A stretch of DNA of 49,034 bases from an uncultured Desulfobulbaceae bacterium. GTDB taxonomy: Bacteria > Desulfobacterota > Desulfobulbia > Desulfobulbales > Desulfocapsaceae. A program made the translations under genes and the position numbers. The number at the start of each line of letters is the position of its first letter. The first letter of the stretch is position 1. Under the pieces are notes generated by a model. The model did no database searches, was not told the origin of the DNA, and was given only the letters and a program-made list of their open reading frames with translations. Positions 1-8,705 of this stretch are shown one piece after another. The DNA lies in assembly GCA_903887485.1 (NCBI GenBank), contig CAISPV010000106.1:1-49034 (forward strand), written 5' to 3'.

Positions 1-1
1 G

Positions 2-322
2 CGAGACTATGATGGGATCATCGGTCATACCACAATAGCAATGGCTCGCTATATTTTTCTGGCAGTTGAGCAACGTTGTCATGATGATCCGAAAACCATT
101 GGCAGCTTATTTTTCGCCTGCAGCGAAGAGATCAAAGATCTCTCCTTGATAGAAGCACTTCAGAGATTGTTGGCACTCGCACTGGATAAGGTGCGTTCAT
201 CAGGCGAGTTTGCCGAAGATGTTGTTTTTGCTATGATTGATGCCATTATGGGGGCAACAGTTGAGTTCATTAAAACATGCAGACGCTTAACGATAAGTTC
301 TGCCATCCATTCAACAAGTTAA
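2..322 (+). CDS. IS4-like transposase, C-terminal fragment (cut by window edge)
   Basis: The reading frame is already open at base 2 and runs to a stop at 322, so this is the 3' part of a gene that begins outside the window. The protein end (DYDGIIGHTT, then ARYIFLAVEQR and a FFACSEE segment) resembles the C-terminal part of IS4-family DDE transposases as I remember them: an arginine-tyrosine helix followed by a variable acidic helix. The internal ATG at 41 is not a likely start because the similarity continues upstream of it. The catalytic residues lie mostly outside the window, so activity cannot be judged. An inverted-repeat-like sequence follows at 323-341 and may belong to the element's end. 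Confidence 0.7.
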   Translation, partial: RDYDGIIGHTTIAMARYIFLAVEQRCHDDPKTIGSLFFACSEEIKDLSLIEALQRLLALALDKVRSSGEFAEDVVFAMIDAIMGATVEFIKTCRRLTISSAIHSTS

Positions 323-341
323 CTCAACACGGAAAGTTGAG
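323..341. repeat. Small inverted repeat after the transposase
   Basis: CTCAAC at 323-328 is the reverse complement of GTTGAG at 336-341, with a 7-base loop. It starts right after the transposase stop, so it could be the end of the insertion element or a weak terminator. The sequence does not decide between them. Confidence 0.35.
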
Positions 342-355
342 ATTTAATTAATGTT

Positions 356-375
356 ATTCCCGCGCAAACGGGAAT
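356..375. repeat. Short dispersed-type palindrome (ATTCCCG...CGGGAAT)
   Basis: ATTCCCG at 356-362 pairs with CGGGAAT at 369-375 around a 6-base loop. Palindromes of this kind (attcccgc-loop-gcgggaat) are common intergenic dispersed repeats in proteobacterial genomes. It sits between the transposase fragment and tatD. Only one copy was noticed in this window. Confidence 0.5.
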
Positions 376-468
376 CCAGTATTTATGGGGTGTTTATGAA
401 CCGTTAGCTGAGTATTGTATAGAGACACTAAAAGCTATATCTGCCAACAAAGACATGGAGAAATTTTC

Positions 469-1314
469 GTGACAAAAAGCGCTGTCTCACTTCCCTTGCT
501 CACCCAAGACGCCTATCTCATCGACAGTCATTGTCATCTTGACATGGATGCCTACAAAGACGACATTGACATAATTCTGGAACAGGCATATCAAAACCAT
601 ATTTACGCCGTCATCAGTATCGGCATTGACGAAAAAAGTTCGCGACAGGCAATCTCTCTGGCAAGAAAATACAATATGGTCAAGGCCACCATTGGCATCC
701 ATCCCCATGATGTAGGCCATATTCATCCCCAGACCCTGAATATCTTGGCCGATCTTGCAGAAAAGAACCGCAACCATGTGGTGGGCTATGGCGAGATTGG
801 ACTTGACTATGCCAAGAACTACGCCCCCCCGGACATACAACGCCAGCATTTTTGTTCCCAATTGGCCTTGGCCAAAGATCTAATGCTGCCGGTTATCATC
901 CATGACCGTGATGCCCATGACGACACCCTGCGCATCTTACAACAAGCAGCTCCTTTCCCGCATGGCGGGGTCATGCATTGTTTCTCAGGTGACATGAATC
1001 TGGCCAGACAGGTACTGGATCTTGGTTTCCAAATCTCGATTCCAGGGGTTGTTACTTTCAAAAATGCGGTTGACCTCCAGGAGGTTGCAAGACTCACTCC
1101 CCTAACCTCCCTGCTTCTCGAAACAGATGGCCCCTTCCTCACCCCTGTTCCTAGGCGCGGCAAACGTAATGAGCCCTCATTCCTGCTTCATACCGCCCAG
1201 ATGGTTGCTGATTTGCGTGGAATTTCAATCAATGAAGTCGCAAGACAAACCAGCGCCAATGCCATAACACTTTTCCGGCTCTCTACCGATTTACTGGTGA
1301 AACCAACACATTGA
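469..1314 (+). CDS. tatD: TatD family metal-dependent DNase
   Basis: TatD-type hydrolases are two-metal TIM-barrel nucleases acting as 3'-5' DNA exonucleases in repair and nucleic-acid turnover. The metal-binding motifs are in order: DSHCHLD near the N terminus, GEIGLD, IHDRDA, MHCFSG and the late ETDGP. The frame is open from an ATG at 415, but the GTG at 469 has GGAG eight bases upstream (457-460) and gives an N terminus about 18 residues before DSHCHLD, closer to the family's usual start. It is followed 12 bases later by the yggS-type gene, so the two are probably cotranscribed. Family assignment is secure; the biological substrate is not shown by the sequence. Confidence 0.92.
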   Translation: MTKSAVSLPLLTQDAYLIDSHCHLDMDAYKDDIDIILEQAYQNHIYAVISIGIDEKSSRQAISLARKYNMVKATIGIHPHDVGHIHPQTLNILADLAEKNRNHVVGYGEIGLDYAKNYAPPDIQRQHFCSQLALAKDLMLPVIIHDRDAHDDTLRILQQAAPFPHGGVMHCFSGDMNLARQVLDLGFQISIPGVVTFKNAVDLQEVARLTPLTSLLLETDGPFLTPVPRRGKRNEPSFLLHTAQMVADLRGISINEVARQTSANAITLFRLSTDLLVKPTH

Positions 1315-1326
1315 AGGACGTGAAAA

Positions 1327-2019
1327 ATGATCGACCGCAACTTGCAGGATATCCGCCAAAAAATCACAGAAACAGCCATCCAGTGCGGACGTGACCCGGC
1401 CACCATCAGACTTGTCGCCGTTTCTAAAAAATTTCCAGCGTCTCATATTCAGGAAGCAATACAGGCTGGCCAGTTTCTTTTTGGAGAAAACTATATCCAG
1501 GAAGCCTCACAAAAGAAGACAGAAATCGGCGACACAGCCTCTTTTCATTTTATAGGACACCTGCAAAGCAACAAGGCAAAACTGGCAGCCCAGATCTTTG
1601 AAATGATCGAGACCATTGATCGCTACAAACTGGCAGCAGCACTTGACAAAGAACTCAAATATCTGGGCAAAACCCTTGATGTCCTTGTCCAGGTCAATAT
1701 CGGCCAGGAGCCCCAAAAATCAGGGGTCCTTCCCCAAGATACAGAAGAGCTGCTCAAACAACTTCTCCTGTTATCGAACCTGAAGGTACGCGGACTCATG
1801 ACGATTCCCCCTTATTCTGACAACCTGGAACACACCCGTCCGCATTTTAAGGCCCTCCGTCTGCTGGCTGAAGAGATGCAAAGGAAAAATTATTTCTCTG
1901 ACAACACCTGCGTGGAATTATCCATGGGGATGTCCAGTGATTACACCGTTGCCATCGAGGAAGGCGCCACCTTCATCCGTATAGGGTCCGCTCTTTTCGG
2001 GCATCGCCTTGAAAAATAA
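1327..2019 (+). CDS. yggS: YggS/PROSC family pyridoxal-phosphate homeostasis protein
   Basis: A 230-residue single-domain PLP-binding protein of the YggS/PLPBP family, which buffers free pyridoxal phosphate and affects amino-acid and vitamin B6 metabolism; no catalytic reaction is established for it. Family motifs are visible: VAVSKKFP with the expected PLP-binding lysine, FGENYIQE, FIGHLQSNK, and the C-terminal SMGMSSDYTVAIEEG and RIGSALFG phosphate-binding segments. Length is typical. A purine-rich GAAGGACG lies just before the ATG. It follows tatD by 12 bases and converges on the glycosylphosphotransferase gene with only 13 bases between the stop codons, leaving no room for a separate terminator. 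Confidence 0.95.
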   Translation: MIDRNLQDIRQKITETAIQCGRDPATIRLVAVSKKFPASHIQEAIQAGQFLFGENYIQEASQKKTEIGDTASFHFIGHLQSNKAKLAAQIFEMIETIDRYKLAAALDKELKYLGKTLDVLVQVNIGQEPQKSGVLPQDTEELLKQLLLLSNLKVRGLMTIPPYSDNLEHTRPHFKALRLLAEEMQRKNYFSDNTCVELSMGMSSDYTVAIEEGATFIRIGSALFGHRLEK

Positions 2020-2032
2020 GGCTCTCAATTTC

Positions 2033-3448
2033 TTAATACGCCCCATTGCCGCGCCACATACAACGCACAGTCTTGGCAATAATCTTCAGATCAGTCCACA
2101 GGGAGTAATTGAGGATGTACCAGTCATCCAGCTCAACTCGTTCCTTATAATCTTCAATATCAGAACGTCCTCCCACCTGCCAGGGGCCGGTGATACCCGG
2201 CTTCATGGAACAATAGCGCCCAGCACTCTCCTGATAAAAATCACTCAACTCTCTTGCCACGATAGGCCGTGCCCCCACGACACTCATTTCTCCCTTCAAG
2301 ACATTCAGGAACTGAGGCAACTCATCGAGACTGGTTCTCCGTAAAAAACGTCCAATCCGGGTCACTCTGGGATCATTTTTGAGTTTGAAGGTGCGCTGCC
2401 ATTCTTCACGCAAGACCGTATCTTGCGCCAACATGGTCTGCAATTTCCCCTCGGCCTCTTCGCACATGGTCCGGAATTTCAAACAGTCAAACTCTTTACC
2501 AGCAGCGGCAATCCTTCTATGGTGATAAAAAACCGGCCCCCTGCTTTCCAGTTTAATCAACAAGGCAATAATCAGGGTCAAGGGCAAGGTAAACAACAGG
2601 GCCATGCTGGCAAATACCAAATCAAACCCCCGCTTCCACTCTGTATTCGGGTTGAAATTAAGGATCATCAAATTGCCAAGGGACTGGATCTCGGCGTGAT
2701 GCAGGCCAAAGGTGTAAAGATCAGGAACCAGATAGATGCGTGCTCCTAATGACCGGCAAGTCCGCAGAATCGTAAAAATCTTCTTTTCGGCCCGCATCGG
2801 CAGAGCAATATAGACATAATCGATATCATTACTTCCCAAGTACTCTTCGATCATTGCGATATCGCCCAACACAGGTTTTCCCATAACCTGCATGGCACCA
2901 TTCTCCTCTATCTTGTCATCAAAAAAACCAATGACCTCAATGCCGGCCCAAGGAATGGCCTCAACCTCCCGGGCCAGTCTTACACCAAGATCACCAGCCC
3001 CGGCGATTACAGCATGACGGACATTTTTCCCTTGGGAACGGTAGTAGCGAAGAATTTTTCTGGCAACCACATGCAGAAAAAAGAGCAAAAGAGGAGTACT
3101 CAATGACCAGATCATGAATACGACCCGTGAATAGGCATGGGATATTTTGAAGATAAAGAAATAAAACAATAACACCCCGACTACAGTCCCCCATGCCTTG
3201 GCAATCGCCAGAAATTCCTGATAAAATTTCCAGCCCCGCCATGATCGATACAACTGAAAAGACTGGAAACTGATCAAAGACAGCGCCAGAGTAATAAACA
3301 GAAAGCGGGTATAATAAAAGTTCCATGATACCTGGTACCAGACAAGAAGAAGCCAGAGATAACCACCTACCACAACAATATCAAGCAAATGCAAAACCTT
3401 GACCATTGTCGAACTTTGCTCACGCAGATTTGCAGACAGCATATTCAT
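2033..3448 (-). CDS. Undecaprenyl-phosphate sugar phosphotransferase (WbaP/WcaJ-like)
   Basis: A polyprenyl glycosylphosphotransferase that would start a repeat unit by moving a sugar-1-phosphate from a nucleotide sugar to undecaprenyl phosphate in the inner membrane. The 471 residues show the usual layout: several N-terminal hydrophobic segments (about 15-130), a central nucleotide-binding-like domain (AVIAGAGDLGVRLA, about 140-250), another membrane stretch (FDLVFASMALLFTLPLTLI), and the catalytic domain with LKFRTM, SLDELPQFLNVLKGE, VGARPI and KPGITGPWQVGGRSD. It is the last gene of a minus-strand operon with three glycosyltransferases (41-base gap from the nearest). The sugar cannot be predicted. 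No flippase or polymerase gene is in the window, so the rest of the pathway is elsewhere. Confidence 0.93.
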   Translation of the reverse strand: MNMLSANLREQSSTMVKVLHLLDIVVVGGYLWLLLVWYQVSWNFYYTRFLFITLALSLISFQSFQLYRSWRGWKFYQEFLAIAKAWGTVVGVLLFYFFIFKISHAYSRVVFMIWSLSTPLLLFFLHVVARKILRYYRSQGKNVRHAVIAGAGDLGVRLAREVEAIPWAGIEVIGFFDDKIEENGAMQVMGKPVLGDIAMIEEYLGSNDIDYVYIALPMRAEKKIFTILRTCRSLGARIYLVPDLYTFGLHHAEIQSLGNLMILNFNPNTEWKRGFDLVFASMALLFTLPLTLIIALLIKLESRGPVFYHHRRIAAAGKEFDCLKFRTMCEEAEGKLQTMLAQDTVLREEWQRTFKLKNDPRVTRIGRFLRRTSLDELPQFLNVLKGEMSVVGARPIVARELSDFYQESAGRYCSMKPGITGPWQVGGRSDIEDYKERVELDDWYILNYSLWTDLKIIAKTVRCMWRGNGAY

Positions 3449-3489
3449 GGTCGCTTACAACTACATAAAGGATATATCAACCGCACACA

Positions 3490-4470
3490 CTATTTATGAC
3501 CCACCAACACATCTCTGTTCCTGAGCCACCAGGATCTGTGCATACTCAAGACAGGTACCAGCCATTGCGGCAACAACTGAAAATTACGTCCTAATTTATA
3601 ACCAAGAAGCTTGAGCATCATTTTCCAGAAGAAACTTGGCAACGACGCTCTTTTTTTCATTTTCACAAGATAAGATAATCCAGATTGAACATATTGCCAA
3701 CCTCTTCCCTCCGCCTGCCCATAGGTATCAAGTAGCCATCTTTCGGTGACATGCAGCACCCCGATATCAAATGAACGCCGAAACTCCTGCAGACAGGTAT
3801 AGTTATGGGAATGAAAGACCATCGCCTCTGCCACATAGGCAATATTATAGCCACGCATCAACAAACGGCCAACCGCGCAGGTATCCTCACCAAAGATCAA
3901 TCCACTCTTGAAATAATCAACCTCAGCAAGGGCAGTCCGGCGATAGGCCGCAAACGAATTGGAGGCAAAAACAGTTTGAAATCCAAGACGCTCTCGATCA
4001 ACAAAACCGCGCACAACAGCTTGCGGAGGATAATTAAAATAACGCAGATGCGAGGCAATGATAGTAGCATCACGATTTGGCAACTGACGGCCATAGGTAA
4101 CGGCAATCTTCTCGTCTGACAACAGCGGCTCGATAAGTTTTGCCAAGGCATCTGCAGAGACAGGAACCACATCTTGCGTCAGAAAGATCAAAATATCGCC
4201 CTGTGCCTTCCTGGCAATCATAGATCGGGTCCCGCCATGATCAAAATCCTCCTGGGGAACAATCAGTACTTCAGCACCGAACTTTCTGGCCATTGCAACC
4301 GTTTCATCCCCAGAAGAAGAATCAACAACCAATAACTCATGAAATAAAACAGTCTGCCGAGAGAGCGCAACAAGGAGTTCTCGTAAAAAAGCAGCGCCAT
4401 TCCATGTCGGAAGTATCACCGACAACAAGGGCCCGTTATAAGAATCGCGAGAAGAGAACATGTAAGACAT
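3490..4470 (-). CDS. Family 2 glycosyltransferase
   Basis: A cytosolic GT-A fold glycosyltransferase for polysaccharide or O-antigen assembly. The N-terminal nucleotide-sugar domain shows SVILPTWNG, LVVDSSSGDET and a LTQDVVP acidic motif in the DxD position; EDTCAVGRLLMRGY carries the likely catalytic acidic residue of the inverting family 2 fold. The C-terminal 80 residues are basic and moderately hydrophobic, possibly a membrane-associated tail. The overall pattern is like rhamnosyltransferases, but the sugar cannot be assigned. Third gene of the four-gene minus-strand operon. Confidence 0.9.
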   Translation of the reverse strand: MSYMFSSRDSYNGPLLSVILPTWNGAAFLRELLVALSRQTVLFHELLVVDSSSGDETVAMARKFGAEVLIVPQEDFDHGGTRSMIARKAQGDILIFLTQDVVPVSADALAKLIEPLLSDEKIAVTYGRQLPNRDATIIASHLRYFNYPPQAVVRGFVDRERLGFQTVFASNSFAAYRRTALAEVDYFKSGLIFGEDTCAVGRLLMRGYNIAYVAEAMVFHSHNYTCLQEFRRSFDIGVLHVTERWLLDTYGQAEGRGWQYVQSGLSYLVKMKKRASLPSFFWKMMLKLLGYKLGRNFQLLPQWLVPVLSMHRSWWLRNRDVLVGHK

Positions 4471-4492
4471 TGATTTACGGACACAAAAAGAG

Positions 4493-5311
4493 CTAAAAAT
4501 AAAAAAAACGTACCAACAAATACTTCAACCAGGCCCATATCATATAAGGTGAGGGATGTTTTTTGTACAGCAGGATCTCATTTGCGGCCGCCATACATCG
4601 TAGTCCAATAGGTATTGTCCCTCTTTTCTTATTCCAGCCACGACCGTGATACGCTAACAGCCCAGGATGATAAAGAAGTAGCCATCCCGCCTTTCTCATG
4701 CGCAGACTGAGCTCGATATCCTCCTTATACAAAAAGAAATCAGGATCAAAGACAGGTCCAGGCAATGCCCGTAGAGCGGTCATTCGACAAAAAAGTAGCG
4801 CTCCACATAGAGCAGGAACGAACGCCGGGATATCATATTGTCCAAGGTCTTGCTCTCCCTGGCCACGGTCAAACCAACGGCCATACCATTTACGGAAAAT
4901 ACCCGTTGAATCAAGTCTGCCGGTGGGTACGTTTTGCGTAACGTCGTATCCATTCAATTTTCCAGAAACCAACCCTGCCCGGGGATTATTCAGACAAATC
5001 TCTAAAGCTGTTTCAACAAAACCTGGGGCTAACAAGGTATCAGGATTGAGAAAAACGACAAAATCAGTTTGTGGAGACACAACCTCCATCCCCAGGTTAT
5101 TTGCCCTTGAAAAACCGACATTGCTGGTTTCAACAAGAACAACACCTTCTCGCCTGCCAAGAGACAGCAGGATACTACGATTTCCAGAGCCACAGTCAAC
5201 AATAATTATTTCACGCACCGCAACCGTTTGTTGCGCCAAGGCATCCAGACAACGCGGCAACACAGAATCCGAATTATGACTGACAATAATCGCAGCTACT
5301 TTTTGCATCAC
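4493..5311 (-). CDS. Family 2 glycosyltransferase
   Basis: A second GT2 enzyme of 272 residues. Motifs: AAIIVSHNSD at the N terminus, IIVDCGSGN, FLNPDT for metal/nucleotide-sugar binding, and EDIELSLRMRKAGW as the acceptor/catalytic segment. It ends in an aromatic-rich stretch (WLKYLLVRFFYF) that could contact the membrane. Two adjacent ATGs begin the frame; either may be used. Gaps of 13 bases upstream and 22 bases downstream to the neighbouring glycosyltransferases indicate one transcript. Donor and acceptor are unknown. Confidence 0.9.
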   Translation of the reverse strand: MMQKVAAIIVSHNSDSVLPRCLDALAQQTVAVREIIIVDCGSGNRSILLSLGRREGVVLVETSNVGFSRANNLGMEVVSPQTDFVVFLNPDTLLAPGFVETALEICLNNPRAGLVSGKLNGYDVTQNVPTGRLDSTGIFRKWYGRWFDRGQGEQDLGQYDIPAFVPALCGALLFCRMTALRALPGPVFDPDFFLYKEDIELSLRMRKAGWLLLYHPGLLAYHGRGWNKKRGTIPIGLRCMAAANEILLYKKHPSPYMIWAWLKYLLVRFFYF

Positions 5312-5324
5312 AAAACTCGCAACA

Positions 5325-6371
5325 TCACAGAAACCAACGGGTATAAAGAGACAAAAGTCGATTCGTTTTCCCTTGGGCCAGCCGTCGATTCATAATGGAA
5401 CAAATCACGTCCCGTTCTGCGGCAACAATGATTCCTGCAAGCTCACCTGCAGTAAGTGTGACACCCGCTAAGACTTCTTTCCGTTTTTTTAACATGAGAG
5501 GAAGATTACCAATAAACTCCACCACACCACTCACGTATGCAGAGAATTGTTTTTTTTTCACAACAAAAACAAGCCAGAAAAACTGGTAGACAAGAAGAGC
5601 AAGGCCGAAACGAAAGAACAAAACAAGAGGATAGTTCTTGATCAATAAGTTCAGATTATTTCTGGTGGACAATCTGACAGTAAAGCTATTAATTTTTGAT
5701 CCCGTGGTGGCACTGCCAATATGAAACACCCTGGCTGCAGGCACATAATAACATTTTTTACCACGACTATTAGCCCTTAAATTAAAATCGACATCCTCCA
5801 GATAGGCAAAAAAATCTTCATCAAAAAGACCAATAGTATCAAACAATTCACGCCGATATAAGGCTGCCCCGGCACAAGCGCCAAAAACCCTTCCCGGACG
5901 ATTATAGAGGGCATCATCATTCTCCATTGTCCCTAAGCGGTACCCTGCCCCGCCCCTGAGAAACCCATCGCCAGCGCCATCAAGGATATGCCGTTCACGA
6001 TAACTAATCATTTTAGCAGCAAAAAAGTCATATTCATCCTGAAGAGTTGCCGCTTTCACTAGTTGCTCAAGACAATCTGCCTCAAGCTCGGTATCATTAT
6101 TTAAAAGAAAGATGAATGGGGAATTGCCAGCAGAGATTCCGGCATTAACCGCTGGACTGAATCCTTTGTTCTCGGGCCAAGTGATAAGGTGAACAAGCGG
6201 ATACTGCTTTCTGATAAATTCCAGGGAATTGTCAACGGAGCCATTATCAACAACAATGATGGAAAAGAAAGGATACGTCTGCCGGAGAATTGAGCGGAGA
6301 CATGTATCGAGAAATTCAACCCCGTTAAAATTAGGAATAACGATATCGACATGGGGTTGCTGATTGTGCAT
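5325..6371 (-). CDS. Family 2 glycosyltransferase with C-terminal hydrophobic segment
   Basis: First gene of the polysaccharide operon. The GT2 domain has VIPNFNG, IVVDNGSVDNS, LLNNDTE (metal-binding motif) and EDVDFNLRANSRGK. A hydrophobic segment around residues 245-270 (LFFRFGLALLVYQFFWLVFVV) suggests that the protein sits on or in the inner membrane, as in rhamnosyl- and galactofuranosyltransferase-like GT2 enzymes. The 668-base gap before the next gene upstream means the operon promoter should lie in that gap, though I see no convincing promoter on this strand. Sugar specificity unknown. Confidence 0.92.
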   Translation of the reverse strand: MHNQQPHVDIVIPNFNGVEFLDTCLRSILRQTYPFFSIIVVDNGSVDNSLEFIRKQYPLVHLITWPENKGFSPAVNAGISAGNSPFIFLLNNDTELEADCLEQLVKAATLQDEYDFFAAKMISYRERHILDGAGDGFLRGGAGYRLGTMENDDALYNRPGRVFGACAGAALYRRELFDTIGLFDEDFFAYLEDVDFNLRANSRGKKCYYVPAARVFHIGSATTGSKINSFTVRLSTRNNLNLLIKNYPLVLFFRFGLALLVYQFFWLVFVVKKKQFSAYVSGVVEFIGNLPLMLKKRKEVLAGVTLTAGELAGIIVAAERDVICSIMNRRLAQGKTNRLLSLYTRWFL

Positions 6372-6914
6372 ATTGGATGTTTATTATTGGTTGTAGAAAC
6401 AAACAGAATGAGAAGAAGAAAATACGGATACACTCAAATCCTTTCATCTCTCTCCAGAAAGCAGTAAAGAAATAACAGTCAAGACCTTCCTTGCTCGTAA
6501 AAATAGTCACCAAACCATCTGCTGTCTTGATCACAGTGGCAGTCACCAGTACTTCAGAAAATAATCACTTCTCCAGAAATATCCGGTCCAATCATCTCCA
6601 GCAATATGAGGAACAGCCCCCTGTTCCACAACAACTGCTTACCTGGCAACTGTACTTATTCCCTGGGACAATGAAAGATCACTCGAACGGTGAGTAACAA
6701 TATAGCCCTTTACTGATGTGTCAACACTTTTCCGGACACAATGTTAAGCAAAATTCAGGCTAAGATAATGGATCAAAATAATAACATATCCGATCTCATC
6801 ACAAAACACCTTGATATCATCTACATTTGTTAAGAAAACCGATTTTCCTTGTTAAACCCCTCGATAAGGCAGCAGTACCGACAAACACAACTGAACCGGT
6901 TCCAGCTTTTTCCC
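6372..6914. other. Long intergenic region between divergent operons
   Basis: This AT-rich stretch separates the minus-strand glycosyltransferase operon from the plus-strand yqeY gene. Short open frames within it have no ribosome binding sites and no recognisable products. It must contain the glycosyltransferase promoter, but nothing near consensus stands out. Confidence 0.5.
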
Positions 6915-6943
6915 TTGACATGGATTGCATGAGTTCGATAAGA
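6915..6943 (+). promoter_or_regulatory. Predicted sigma-70 promoter
   Basis: TTGACA at 6915-6920, a 17-base spacer, then ATAAGA at 6938-6943. The -35 box is perfect and the spacing ideal; the -10 box is a weaker match. It faces the yqeY gene at 7040, with a leader of about 90 bases that overlaps the hairpin at 6946-6982. Confidence 0.55.
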
Positions 6944-6945
6944 AG

Positions 6946-6988
6946 AAAAGGGCATCCTAAGCAAACAGGATTAAGCCCTTTTCGTTTT
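6946..6988. terminator. Terminator-like hairpin in the yqeY leader
   Basis: AAAAGGGC (6946-6953) pairs with GCCCTTTT (6975-6982), and ATCCT (6954-6958) pairs with AGGAT (6967-6971) inside it. A T-rich tract follows on the plus strand, and the symmetrical arms also give a T-tract on the minus strand. No gene obviously ends here. A transcript from the 6915 promoter would start within the 5' arm, so the hairpin may end a short unannotated RNA or a transcript from further upstream. Confidence 0.5.
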
Positions 6989-7039
6989 ATGCCACATCAA
7001 CACTGATTTCATCTGCCACCCTTTACCTGTGAGAGAACA

Positions 7040-7534
7040 ATGAGCAACACAACAAAATATGGCTGGAATGAGGCCTCTGGCATGCCCCTGCTCGCCAAGC
7101 TGCGAAGTGATTTAAAGGCTGCCATAATGAGCAGGAATGAGGCTGTCAAGGGTGCTATTCGTATTATCATCAGTGAATTTCCCACCAAAATTACCCTGCC
7201 TATCACCTTGGAAAGCGGCAAAAAGAGCAGCCGCCCCAAGCGCGATGACGAGATAACAAACGATGAAATCATCACCGTGATCATGGGCCTGTGCAAATCA
7301 GAAAAACAGACCCTGGAATTCACCAAGCAGGCCACTTCCGACTATCTGCAGGTGCTGGAATCATATCTGCCCCAAATGGCCTCCGAAGAAGAAATCATGG
7401 CCTGGGCCAAGGAAAACATCGACCTGTCACAATTCAAAAGTCCCATGCAGGCCATGGGGGCCATCATGAAACATTTCGGCAAGACCGCTGATGGCAATAT
7501 GGTGAAAAAGGTTCTGGCTTCAATAGCAGGATAA
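7040..7534 (+). CDS. GatB/YqeY domain protein
   Basis: A 164-residue protein of the YqeY family, which resembles the tRNA-binding C-terminal domain of the GatB amidotransferase subunit but is encoded alone; its cellular role is unsettled. Family features are the LRSDLKAAIMSRNE...KGAIRIIISE helix near the N terminus, the DEITNDEII segment, SYLPQMASEEEI, and the MQAMGAIMKHFGKTADGNMVKKV C-terminal tRNA-binding-like motif (about 145-163). About 15 extra residues precede the usual start, possibly a clade-specific tail. The kinase gene begins four bases after the stop, so it probably heads the regulatory operon. Confidence 0.9.
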   Translation: MSNTTKYGWNEASGMPLLAKLRSDLKAAIMSRNEAVKGAIRIIISEFPTKITLPITLESGKKSSRPKRDDEITNDEIITVIMGLCKSEKQTLEFTKQATSDYLQVLESYLPQMASEEEIMAWAKENIDLSQFKSPMQAMGAIMKHFGKTADGNMVKKVLASIAG

Positions 7535-7538
7535 AAAG

Positions 7539-8705
7539 ATGGCAAAGACCCCGATCAGACTAGGACCTGCGGCAGCAAACACCCCGGAGTGCCTGCACCT
7601 CGCTTGCCCCACAGGAAAAGACAGTAGTGGCGATGAGCTTTTTGACGCCATCCAGGACCCGGTGCTGGTTGTCACCCCGGAAGGCATTATCATTGATGCC
7701 AATCTGGCCGCCATCAATGCCGCCCGTAAAACAAAGAATCAGATCCTTGGCATGGGAATCTGCAAGATTATCCATGGTGGCAGCTCCCCTCACTTGCAAT
7801 GTCCGCTGGAATCATTTTTACGCACCTGCACCCCCCGGGTAGAAGAAACAAGACTGCCTGGCCTTTTTGGAGAGTACCTGCTCACGATCTCACCAATCAA
7901 AGATAGTGATGATATCATCCGAAAGATATTACTGATTGCCCGCGAACTGACCTCCGATGAACTGCGAAAAGTCGATTCCATGCGTACGGCGCAACTGGCA
8001 GCCATCGGTGAACTGGCGGCAGGCGTTGCCCATGAAGTCAATAATCCTATTACCGGTATTATCAATTTTGCCCAACTCCTCCTTGATGACAGTGAAAAAA
8101 ACTCGCTCCAGGCAGAACTTCTCACCCGGATTATCAATGAAGGTGAACGAATCGCGTCCATCATCAAGAATCTGCTCTCCTTTGCAAGGGAAGGCAATCA
8201 GGAGCATGAACCCATCGATATGATCAGGGTTATTGAGGCCACCCTGTCACTGGTCGAGCATCAATTCAAAAAAGATGGCATCCAGATCAGCACAGACTTT
8301 TCCCAAGACCCCTGCCCTATCTATGGAAATTTTCGTCAACTGCAGCAAGTAATCCTGAACCTGCTGAGCAACAGCAGGTTTGCCTTGAACGAGCGTTACC
8401 CCATTACTTCTCCAGACAAGAAGATTCTGATCTCCTGTCACCCTGTCACCACCGAGGAAAAAATCACCTGGATCCAGACAACCATCCGCGATCTGGGCAC
8501 CGGGATACCGCAAGGCATCCTCGATCGATTATTTGATCCATTTTTCACCACCAAACCATCAGGTCAAGGGACAGGGCTTGGCCTCAGCATCAGCTTCGGG
8601 ATTATCCAGGATCATGGCGGCACCATCAAGGTCAACTCGATAATGCATCAATTCACTGAGATGCTCATTCAAATCCCCACATCAGGATCACCTAATGCAA
8701 AGTGA
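7539..8705 (+). CDS. Soluble PAS-domain sensor histidine kinase (NtrB/ZraS class)
   Basis: Autophosphorylating kinase partner of the next gene's response regulator. Residues about 32-140 form a PAS domain containing CKIIHGG, then H85, C88 and C97, a Cys/His cluster often seen in redox- or metal-linked PAS domains. The dimerisation domain carries the phosphoacceptor in GVAHEVNNPITGI (H165). The ATPase domain has the N box (QVILNLLSNSRFALNE), DLGTGIP, FDPFFTTK and GTGLGLSI. No membrane segment is visible, so the kinase is cytosolic and needs an internal signal or a membrane partner; the membrane protein at 13565 carries a copy of its dimerisation helix. It overlaps the regulator gene by 11 bases, indicating translational coupling. 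Confidence 0.93.
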   Translation: MAKTPIRLGPAAANTPECLHLACPTGKDSSGDELFDAIQDPVLVVTPEGIIIDANLAAINAARKTKNQILGMGICKIIHGGSSPHLQCPLESFLRTCTPRVEETRLPGLFGEYLLTISPIKDSDDIIRKILLIARELTSDELRKVDSMRTAQLAAIGELAAGVAHEVNNPITGIINFAQLLLDDSEKNSLQAELLTRIINEGERIASIIKNLLSFAREGNQEHEPIDMIRVIEATLSLVEHQFKKDGIQISTDFSQDPCPIYGNFRQLQQVILNLLSNSRFALNERYPITSPDKKILISCHPVTTEEKITWIQTTIRDLGTGIPQGILDRLFDPFFTTKPSGQGTGLGLSISFGIIQDHGGTIKVNSIMHQFTEMLIQIPTSGSPNAK

